Assembly: GCF_033807575.1 (NCBI RefSeq) | Contig: NC_084727.1 | Span: forward strand, 6,386,001 to 6,450,000 | DNA length: 64,000 nucleotides | Origin: Cydia pomonella | Lineage: Eukaryota > Arthropoda > Insecta > Lepidoptera > Tortricidae | Direction: 5' to 3' | In this document: piece by piece, positions 38,801-50,800 of the stretch | Numbering within the stretch: the first letter of the stretch is position 1 | Layout of the letters: each line of letters opens with the position of its first letter | The notes under the pieces: generated by a model | The model's input: the letters and a program-made list of their open reading frames with translations, nothing else | Databases searched by the model: none | What the model was told of the DNA's origin: nothing | Program-made: the position numbers and the translations under genes

Positions 38801-41800
38801 GGAAGTACCCTGTAGGTTTTGATTTCCTTGCGAGTGTCGAAAATTTGCGGCATAAACGGCTGTATCTTTGATTGCGTTGGCTAGTACAGTAGACTTGAGT
38901 ATTTGATATAAATTCTAGCTTGATACCTCCACGCGTTCCTGAGGAAAAGGGTCTTGGCAGACAGACAGACGGACGGACGGACAACAAAGTGATCCCATAA
39001 GGGTTCCGTTTTTTCCTTTCGAGGTACGGAACCCTAAAAACGAAGTATAAATACCTGTTCGGGGTGTTCGTGCGCGGCGTGCGGCGCGCGCGGCGGCGCG
39101 GCGGGGTAGTGCGCGGGCGAGCAGAACTCCCGCACGGGGATCAGCGCTAGTTCCAGTCTCTGCTGTTTACGGTCTAGTAGTTGCACCCACACGCTGTAAG
39201 AGAGATATATTGTATGTTTTTCATCACAGTTGCTCGAAAAAGATCCTATTTCATGCAGGTATACTGAAGAACAAAGGCATGTATTGTTCCCGCGGGAGTT
39301 ATGGATTCTGAAAAAAAGCTATAGCTCCCTCGGGAGTTATAATTTTTTTATTATTGTCACTAATTCATACGAACCAAGTAGATATAAATGAGTTTTAATT
39401 TTAAAATGTTGACGTTTACGATTTTTATATTTTTTGTTAATGTTTTAAAATATTTAATTTGATTAATTTAATAGCTGTTTATAATATTTCTACAGAATTT
39501 TCAATCGTGGCTGAATACCGGATAGGGTCTGTGCCCTCGATGCCTAACCTGTCAAAGAATGACAATATGGCAGCCGAATGTTTGAAATGTCACCGTATTT
39601 AGGAATTATTCGCTTAAAATTTAGTTGTTTCTTCGCAAGTGCGATGAAAAACATTGTGTATAACTCCGGGGTAAAAATATTGCAAGCTCGAGTCTTTAAT
39701 GCACTCCAGCCTACGGCTGTCATGCACGTAGTGATTATATGCTCTTTGTGTCATGCATCTAAATAAATAAATAATTAAAAATCATTTATTTCAGACTAGG
39801 ACCTTTATTAGTATATACATGGTTAGTAAACATTAAAAACAAATCTCTAAATATCTAAAGACCTCGTTTGCAAAATTTCATTTACCCCCTTCGTTGCACA
39901 AAGTACTATAAGACTCCTATTTATTAAAATATGAAAATAGATATAGTTCTACAAGACGTGTATGTCCTGAATGCATTTTCTCTATTTATACGTCTCTATA
40001 CCCATATTTAAACTAAGGGGCCTTTTTTACTAAACTGTTTTTTTTTACATAATAGATATACAGATCTTATAGACTCCGAAGCATGCTAAGTGGCTTAAGT
40101 AATTTGGACGCTATGATTATTTTGCAGTGAGTAAGTGTTGCATAATGGTTATTATAGTTGCCAAAATCGTTGTGTAATGAATATTTCAGTTCAGTTAAAA
40201 ATGTCAGAGCATCCAACGAGATATATCTCTACCTTCATTAAAATATTACTTACTAATCCCCCCAAGGCGTCCATCCGACGCGGGCCAAATATTCGAACCA
40301 GGGGAAGGTCTCCTTCAATGACTGCCGGAGGTCGAACCACCGGATATCCGTCACCTCCACCGCGTCGTTCGTGTTTTCTGACGCTGCAAAAAAATAATTT
40401 TAAATGATTTTTATTTTATTTTTTATACCACGACGGTGGCAAACAAGCATACGGCCCGCCTGATGGTAAGCAGTCACCGTAGCCTATTACTTTTTTTTTG
40501 ACTTTGCCTGCTGTTCACTAGCGAAAGAGTGGACTGTATGTCGAAAAAAAAAGGGGCGATAGGGAATGAAATTTAGGGGTCGGTTGAGCAAGAAAGTTGT
40601 GTTGCGATAAAATTAAATTACTGAGTTGAGCTTGAGTGTAAAAGAACAGTGTAGGGCGAAGTTACCTTCCAGTCCGAAATCGTCGGTCGCCGCTGAAGAC
40701 CGCTGGTGGCGATTCCGGCTGTCCTTGTCGCAAGCTAAAAGTAAGCTTAGAACCGTTACCTTGAGTCATCCAACTTAGACCTCGGATTTTCCACTTCACG
40801 GATGTGCACGGCGTCCTTCGGCTACACAACACTGATACTAATAATGTTACTGGTAGCAGTGCTTTGGGTCAACGCGAAAATAATAACGAGAATAGCGGAA
40901 CGATGTGATCTAGTGGTAGGTTCGTCACACACTGGCTCTGTCAACTGTATGACAGGGCAACAGTTTATTTTTTGAATATTTGAATGTCAACTGTGACATG
41001 GTGTTGCCACAGTGAATACAGAAAGTTATTTATTAAGGCCTAACTGAACACCTGCATAGATGTCCAATGTCCATTATCACCCAATATTACTTCCGTACTT
41101 TGAACAACAGTCTCGTTCTTTTAGGGGATGAATTCCGTTATATAGTCATATCATATTTCAGGTTAGAAACGATCCATGTTCTACATACATTGTAGATGTT
41201 TCTCCTTTGACAAACAGATAAACCTTTTAGATTTATAACATGTATTAATAGCATTTGTATGTGATTTTTGTATTGATTCCTTATTTATTTGTTCAGTATA
41301 AATCAAGTACAAACATTTATATAACGACTGCTAGGGATCTCATATCTTCTATTGTCACTGAGATGAGGTAGGTATTGGTAAGTATTTTTTGACCTTACCG
41401 TACCATACCTGACCATAACTAAAGCGTGCGACTTCCGGATGTCGCGGGTTCAAACCCCGGCTCTTACCAATGAGTTTTTCGGAACTTATGTACGAAATAT
41501 CATTTATTGACTTTTCGGTGATGGAAAACATCGCGAGGAAACCGAACTCATCCCAATAAGGTCTAGTTTACCTTCTAGGTTGGAAGGTCAGATGGCAGTC
41601 GCTTTCGTAAAAACTAGTGCCTACGCCAATTCAAGGGATTAGTTGCCAAGCGGACCCAAGGCTCCCATGAGTCGTGGCAAAATGCCGGGACAACGCGAGG
41701 AAGATGATGACCATACCTCATACCTCTGAGAGTATCACTAAAGGGTCAAAAAATTACCCTGCATGAAATGCAATGGAATGTTCCCATTTGACCCGCCCCA

Positions 41801-44800
41801 CGCGGCCGTCGCCATACATGAGGCAGGGAATATAGGAATGATTCATATGAATGCATCAATTCCCATCCGTTCCCGGCGGGGACAAATGGGGATACACCAA
41901 TGCAATACTTTAACAAAGACCGGTCTGGCCTAGTGGGTAGTGACTCTGCCTATGAAGCCGATGGTCCTGGGTTCGAATCCCGGTAAGGGCATTTATTTGT
42001 GTGATGAGCACAGATATTTGTTCCTGAGTCATGGGTGTTTTATGTATTTAAGTATTTGTATATTATATATATCGTTGTCTGAGTACCCACAACACAAGCC
42101 TTCTTGAGCTTACCGTGGGACGTAGTCAATCTGTGTAAGAATGTCCTATAATATTAATTTATTATTCTCTTTTTTAATATTAGGTCTTAGGTAAGGCATT
42201 TTAAAATACATTTTATATACATATAAACACATTATAAAAAACCTAACCTAGGGTGCCGCCAGCAGCGGGACAGGGCCCAAGCTGCCGGTGGTCAGGGCCG
42301 CAGAGAGAGGAACCGGCGGACTATCCGCGCCGTGTCCAAGATCACCGCCTTCTGCATCTGACCCTTGATCCAACCACCTAGCGAGAGTCTCTCAAGGTGT
42401 TGGTCGAGACTCTTCGCTATGAGATCTTTATTAATTTATTATTATTTATAATACTTACATTGTGAGTCAGAGTTGCCTTCGTAGTAATAATCGAGGACCG
42501 TGGGCGAAGCCTTCTGCAGCTTGAAGGTCACCAGACGCAATATTGACTTGGCATTCGGCGTGCCCGCTCTTGGGAATCTGGGGACAGACACAACATAGAT
42601 AAAGATTTTAGCATGACTGAAAAAAAACTTTATAGGGCTGTATCTCCTAAACCGTGCGTCGTAGCTCAAAAATAATCAAATTTTCGTTCCCCTTTGAAGC
42701 CATGAAATAATGTTTAATAAACACAAAAAAGAAAAAAAAGACAAAAAAAAGAAAAAAAAAGCATAATGGCAAAATTTTGCTTATAGGTTTTTTAAGGTTG
42801 AATGCCAAGACGTGCTATAATTTAACGTTTAAAAACAAAAGAAGGTTGCCTTACAGGCCTAGGTGTGTAAGGCTGTATGAAATGCCTTTACATATCATCT
42901 TCACTCATCGCACCTGATATGTGGTATTTCCGGACCTAATTTGAAGTAAGTCATGTCAACATTTCATTACAAGTTTGAGAAAAAGAAGTTAAAGTACGTC
43001 TTTGATTCTTACCTGAATTCCTCTACATCTCCACTACTGGACTGTGAGGAAGGGAAACTGAATATCTTCACATTACTCTCATCTACCTCTTCGTACACTA
43101 TCCTGAACACATCATCTAAAACAAAATGAAAAACAGGTTAAACAAAGGTATACTGGAAAGTAATACAAAATATTTGTCACAAAGCTTAAGAATAAAGATC
43201 AAAATATTCTTTATTCCAGTACCTAAGTATTATTATTACACATCGGTTGTAAATATGCATACGGCTCGTTAATGTTAAGCTGATGATAAGCGGTTACCAT
43301 AGCTTTATGGCACCTGTATAAATGAATTACATGTGTATGACTGCACGAATTGGTGCCGTGACCAGTATACACCAATCGGCCTTATACAAAAAGTTCTCAC
43401 CGTCTGAGCAAGGTTGCCACCAGAATCCCGTATATCGTGAGAACTCCTCCTGAGTCACATAGCACGGCACTCCGGCTTGCCTGGGGTCGTCGCTTAATCT
43501 GTGAACAGATAAATAATTAACTTACAAGAAGACAAATACCGTACATTATCTGCAAGCCGATTTATATAGTACATCGGCCTGTAAAGTAAGACCTCGGCTT
43601 CGCTTCGGCCGTCAAACATGTGATCGAAGGCTTTCTTATTTACTGGAAAAGGTGTGTATACTATATTTCTGTTCGATGGAGCCAGAAAGCGGAAACTTCG
43701 TTTAGTGCAGTGGGCCGAAAGTTGACGCTTTCCAGCCGGAGAACAGAAAAAGTATAGAGTTATGCCAACCTAATAATGCTTATTGTGGCACTTTCATACT
43801 TAGTCATGTTAGTCGTCGCTGAGTTAGCTTAGACTTAAATAAAATTTTTACATAATTTTATTCACTATAGTTTTGGTAAATTAACACATTGCTCGTTTAA
43901 GCTAAGTAAACTAGTAGTAAGAAGTTCATCTTACCTAGCACTGTCAGTACTGGCATATGTGAGCCGCTGTGGGCGCAGGCCAGGACCCGCGAGCCAGATG
44001 TCCCCGCGAGCCGCGTGAGCGACGAGGGCGGGGCTGCGAGGGCACATAGCCGGCGTCAGCGGCGCTCCGCTGCCGAGGTGGAGAGCCCGAGGTACCAATG
44101 GAGGCGTCTGGAAAAGATATAACGGCTTTTTAGTTTGACTTAACAGGTGGAGAACGCCTAGGCCTTCCTACCTTAGGTACAATTTGTATGTGAAAAATAT
44201 GTGTAAACAAACAAACTAATGTCATGTTGCTTCTTAATTTAGCATTCGATAAATATGCTACATATAAAAGGTCATCAGAAGAACCATGGTTTCCACAGGC
44301 CTAACATACTTTATCACTGTAGTAGTAGGGGGTATTTGCGCGTAGTTTTTTTAGGCAGCGCAACTTTTAACTGAGTTTGTATGTGTCTACCACGCACACT
44401 TTTGCCGTTTAACGCAATACTAAAAGGCTGGGGGATGGTAACAGCCTGCTTTCTTAGGAAAAGCCTACACTTAACAAACGAACATTAACGTAGAATAAAC
44501 AGTACTCCCACATGAGCTCGTTGGAAGCAATCCCGCAACTTCATTCTTGTCAATGGGTTAAAACATACCATTTTATAAGTATACTCCTCTCTTTCACCCT
44601 GCAGCGTTAAACACTGACTTAGTTTCCTATTAAATATACTCGTACAGTCGGTTCCCTAACATAAGTATCCACTTTTCTATACAACTTAGTATGGCTACTT
44701 GGTTACTTAAGTTGGGGAACCGACCGTACTATGCGCTCTTTCACACTCAATCCCGATACGGCATGCTATTCTGGGGTATTTTTTACATAACTATCCAAGG

Positions 44801-47800
44801 TTTAAGAAGACACTAACCTGGTTTCCTTCTCCTTCATCACACACGAACAGCGACGAAGAGCACGGAAATAACACCCGCCCACTAGAATGGAGCTCATAGG
44901 AGGCGATACCGCAAGCTGCTACACGTTGCCGCTCCCATAATAGCTGTTCTTCTCTGGACCATTTTCCTGAGTTTACTCCTAGTGCGACATTGGACTCGAT
45001 GAGTGGTTTCCATTCCAATCTGAAAAGTAAATACTTAAGTAAGGCATGTGCGTTTCAAACCAAACGTCGCATTATCGAACCCTGGTCCATACCAATAAGT
45101 TTCTTGAAACTTAACATTGTGTAAAGCCAAATAAAGTATATATATTATATGTATGTTTGTAGAAGTAGAAATGGGAGCTAGAAGGGGTAGACCTCGGCGG
45201 ACTTTCTTTGATCAAATCGGGGAAATCCTGAAGAAATGCTAGGTCAAGAGTACCCTAAACTGGCGAGCGTGTATGAGGAATGTTATGAAAGTGAAGGCAG
45301 CGAAAGGTATGTCAGGTTCGTAGCAAGTGGAAAACCGTGGTATCTGCCTACCCCTCCGGGAAATAGGCGTGATTGTATGTGTGTTTGTATTTATCTGCAT
45401 AGCATTTGCGATGATAAAGTGCGGCAATGTCATAGTTAATATCAAATTTCTATGAAAATACGACGTTTATAATGACACTCCCTCGCTTTGTCATGTTAAA
45501 GTCGTTGTAAAGTTAGCTTAGACCGACTCTAAGGTGGTCTTCACTTTGGATGCGGATTCGCACGCCATTCCGGTGTGCTAGCGGGACATCGCTATATACG
45601 CGCATAGCGCTGTCACTCTCATACATCAGAGCAACGTGTGAATTCTTATTAGTACAAGATATTTCGTATTAGTAAAGAAGTAACATTCGAACCGCCATAC
45701 TAGATCATAAAGGGACCCACTGACTGATTACCAGATGGCCTACCGCGAAAACCGAAATTCGCAAATTGCGGGGATCTTTCTCTTTTACTCTCACTAAGAC
45801 GTAATTAGAGTGACAGAGAAAAATGCCCGCAATTGACGAATTTCGATTTTCGCGGTAGGCCCTCAGATCAGCGGACGATATTGGCCTGTCAGTTATTCGC
45901 GATTGTCAGCTTTTGCGAATAACTGACAGGCAGATATCGTCCGGCGAACTGGTAATCAGTGGGCTCCTTTCGATACTTTACAGTATATAATAAGTAAATT
46001 TTCTTTATCATGCACCATTCAGTTAAAAATATATAAAATATAGTTTTAAATATAAATAGTTTATTAATAAAATTAACTGTCATGTTCATATCAAACTCCA
46101 ATGACCATAGTTCAGCACCTGAAGGTTGTCTGAAAGTGATCATTATTAAATGATAAGACAGTTTCTTATCTTTTTGTACCTTTGATCATAGTAATTAGCA
46201 GTAATAGTTATTTGTTTTAAAAGGGGGCAAGTATGTATGTATGTATATATGTATATCGCACGTGAGATTTCAAATTTGAAATAATCGTTCAATGAATGAA
46301 TGAATGAATATGTTAAATGTAAAAAAACTTTGCTCCAGAGTGTAACACAAAATTTATCACCAAACCAATGCGAGAAAAATACTAACTGTAAAACATTACA
46401 AATTGAATTTAAATGAACGTTAGTAAATATCTATCATTCAAAATCTTATACCTTTAAACGAGCAATTCTTGTATATATATAAATATATATATTTCCGGGA
46501 TCTCGGAAACGGCTCTAATGATTTTTCTGAATTTTGGTATATGGGGGTTTTTGGGGGTAAACAATCGATCTAGATTAGTCTTATGTTTGGGAAAACGCGT
46601 GTTTTCGAGTTTTCATGCGTTTTTCTTTCGACGCAGAATATGGTCGCTAATTTCGTGTTGCCAGCCACTGTCCGTCTGGTCCAGCGGGTTAAGACGGGTT
46701 CGAATCTCGCCCGGTGACTAACTTTTGTTTTTTTTTTTATATGTTCAATTTTATATATAATTTTTTAAGTTTTATTGTTTTAGACAAGTTTAATTTAGGA
46801 AAAAAATGTAGTTAAGATTATCACCTATACACCACCATATTACAATAAATAGTTATAACCGAGCAACGCTCGGTCGCCCAGGTACTCATTACTTAAAAGT
46901 TAATTATATCAGCCAATGTAAGAAAACCACTAAAAACTTGCATCAGGTTAATGGCACAACCAACATTTGGAGCATTCAACGGGCTGTCCCATACGGGCCC
47001 ATTTTATTTCCTGTTGCGTTTTTTTTTCGGCGTTTAAGTCGGGCGATTATTTCTCTGTGCGTATTTTTGTCTATTACTCACAGAAAAGGAAACTCTAGTA
47101 CCTGCAAATCTTCAGGAAATTCGCGTTTGTACAGGAAAACGGTAGACAATTTCATTGAATGACCCTATTTTGTATCTTACTTAGGCAACTCAGCAAGCTT
47201 CGTTAAACACGGTACTCGACTGAAAAGCTCTCTATTATATCACAATTGTATAAAATACTATTGTAAAACTTGACAATTTAAAAGTGCTTGTTGCTAGGCC
47301 TATTTGAATAAAGGATATATTGACTAAGTATAGAGCTGTCCCGCACACTGAAGAGACGTATCGGTTTTGGCAGGTTTCGGCATAAAAATCATGTTTCGGC
47401 CGAAGGTTCGATATCGGTCAAAAAACTGCCGAACCTTTCGGCCGCGCCAACACTGTACTGAAAATAAGTTTCTGTAAAAAAATATTTTTTTGTCTTTGAC
47501 ACAATTCTAAAACCCCCAAACGTAATTAAGTTGCCTTTTTTCATCACAGACTTCCTATAACCACCTCCTGTCTCCATCATCACAGCTCGATGCTACAATA
47601 ATATTGCATTGTCACTTGACTTGCATATCTATACAAATTTTCAGCTCAATCGGAAATCGGGAAGTAAGTCAAATTTAGCTTGATTTGACACTAACAAAAT
47701 AACATACATACCATCCATAACGAAAAGCCATCAACATTGTTTTCAACAATTTTAACACATCTATAAAAGTTTCGGTTTCAGCCGAAGCCGAAACTGAGTC

Positions 47801-50800
47801 AAAACCGAAGCTTCGGTTTCGGCAAAAAATCCGGATTCGATCGAACATAAGGAATTCGCAATAGTGTGATAGCGTAACGTACAATTTAACGAATCAGATT
47901 ACACGATGGCCCCAAGGTGGCTAAGGTCAATGCCCTGATAATCATCGTGTAACATGCATGTTTATAAATAAATTATATCTGAGAGTTTTTTTGTTATGAC
48001 TCTAGTTCTGAGTAATCATTGGAAATCTCTGTATGTGTATTAGCTTTACTAAGGTAATAGGAAAAATAAATAAAATAATAAATATTACGGACAATCTTAC
48101 ACAAATCAACTTAGCCACAAACTAAGCAAAGCTTGTACGGTCACGTCTGAAAATATCGATACGGACACAGTGCCAAAAATATGTATACACTACCTTAATA
48201 TATAAGAAATAAGGTCGTGTATACATATTTTTGGCACTTTTTCCGTATCGATATTTTCAGACGTGACTGTACTGCGGGTACTAGGCGACAATATGCATAT
48301 TAAATTATTTTTTTACAAGCAAAAACGTCTGCGAACGATGCTGTTAAGCTTAGAATAATATAAAAAGCTATAGTTATTTTGCTGGCTACGGATGAGGTCT
48401 TGGTGGGTCAGTTGGCAGAGCAATGGAGTATCGATCCAGAGACCGTTAGTTCAAGTCTCACCTAAGGCAGTAATTTTTCCACTGTTAAATTTATTCTAAG
48501 CTTAATAAATAGCATTGTCAGCAGTCATTTCTGCTTGTTAAAGTCTAATTTAGTATGGGTAGCACATCGTAACTGGTAAATTTTCAATATGACTTGGAAT
48601 CCCGGTGGCTGTTTAAGAAGTGTAACGCTCTTACGGTAGGTACTCACTAAAATCATTCTTGCTTTGTTCAGTATGGCTCTGAACTTGTGGAAGTAATTAG
48701 TGAGTTTTGGCTGACATCTGATGAAATATTGACACAAATAAATGTCCTTTCACCAGGCTTCGAACCCGACCTGCCAAGGCAGGGTCACTGCCAACTAGGT
48801 TTGTATATCACTATTATACTCAAGAGCAATAAAATGGTTCACATAGTAGGAATTTCCGTACATTTTCATTGTTTATAGTTGTTGCGAATGCAACTTATTA
48901 TTGTATAAAATCAATGCAGTAGCTAAACGCAGCCGTCGGGCTCGGCTAGTATTCGGAGGCTTTTCAAAAGCACCAATAGGAGCGCTCCACATATTTTCTA
49001 ACGCGGCCAATTAGAAGCATCTAAATTTAAACCACTTTTTGTACTGAACATATATTGCAAATACCTCTTTCATCATCCTCCATACTATCAACACCCACTT
49101 TCTACATTGAACCGTTTTGGCAAGAACCCTAAACCAGTATCTTTTGGAAGATTATACTTCACTTTATTATCAATCGAAGTTTTATTTAAGTCGTTGAGAT
49201 CCTGACCTGCATGGCGGCTACAATAGTATATATTACAGATTTGTATTTGTAAGAATTACACAAGAACCCAAGCTGACCGAAGACTGGAGTTAGTGGAAGA
49301 AAATGGTTCGAGCCCTACACCACAGCAGGGGGTAACAGGATGGAAAGGAGAAGAACACAAGAACAATAATTATTAATAACACTGAGTTAGAGTACAAAAA
49401 AAATATTTTTAACCCTACAATTCTCTGGATTGAGCGCCAAACGGAGCCCAGGCTCCATGAGCCATGGCAAAAAAAGGCCAAAATAATAAAATTAGTAAGA
49501 AAGAGGAGTAAATTACAATTTTTAAGCACTCTTATTATGTAAACAGTTGCAGCACCAAATGACACATATAAATATGTTAATATCACTTTCTTTTGTGCTG
49601 AGAGTGATGTAAGCAATTTAAAATTCAAAACAGGCAATTACAGACATAATTGTTAATTTGGTATTGTTTCACTGTGGTCGTTAATATTAGCAAAGTAACC
49701 TCATTAATTAGTAGTACAGAGGTGTAAGTTGGGGACCGGGAATCCGGGAACAATTGGAAAAGTTCCTGGATTCCCAGAAGAAAAATTCAGTTTGGAAACG
49801 GTGAATTTCGATACATAAATATCAGAAGTTACAGAGTTTTAAATTTTAGTAATTTCATAATTTTGTAAACATTCCAATGGCAACTCAGTAACTATTAGTA
49901 GATATTTTCTACTTCTTAAAATTGTCTGGTAGAGATCACTTTCTAGAGCTAAAATATCCAATTGTAACAAATAATGTGCTTTTTTAATATTTCGTTTTAA
50001 GGTGTGAAATAATTACATTTAAGACAGCTTCCTAGCCTAGTTGGTAGTGAACCTGCCTTACGAAGGAAGAGTTCCTGAGTAGTGATGGGCAGCTTGTAAG
50101 TTTCCAAAGTGAAACTTACACTTAAATTTCATGTAAGTTACTGTAAGTTTCAAATGGAATATTTCGCTTATATTTCTTTCAATCTTTCTTAATTTTCGAG
50201 TTTTTAGCGATCAGACGCGGCGGGGAGACTTTGCTATATAATATATTTAGACAAAGAATTTGTTAAAGATCTGCCTGCTTTACTGTCTCATAATTGTTCA
50301 CAATTTTTTTTATTGGAATGATCATCATGCCAAATAGAATAAAACGTCAAGCGGAGTCTATAATGCTCAATAAAGACATTACGAATATTATGGTGTATTA
50401 GGATAACGAATAAGAAAGAGTAAAATGAAATTTCATATATGAGAGATTAAAATGAAATAATTGTCTAATACAGGGGTTCCCAATCTTTTTCAACATGCGG
50501 CGCAGTTACAAGGTTAGTATTTTGCAACGGCGCCCTTGTAAATTTAAAATCACGGCGCTATATTATTTACCGATGCGAGCGCTCAAATAGGTACCCGCGA
50601 ATATTTGTGGTTTCGGATAGTGATAGAACTCACGGCGCCCCTCTTTACTTTCTACGGCGCACCAGGGCGCCGCGGCGCACACTTTGGGAACCCCTGGTCT
50701 AATATACACATACGAAGCAAAACAAATAGCAAATATGCTTAAAAAATTGAAAAAAAAGGAAAAAAGGCGCAGCGTAGCGTGGACTTGAACTTAGTCCATT

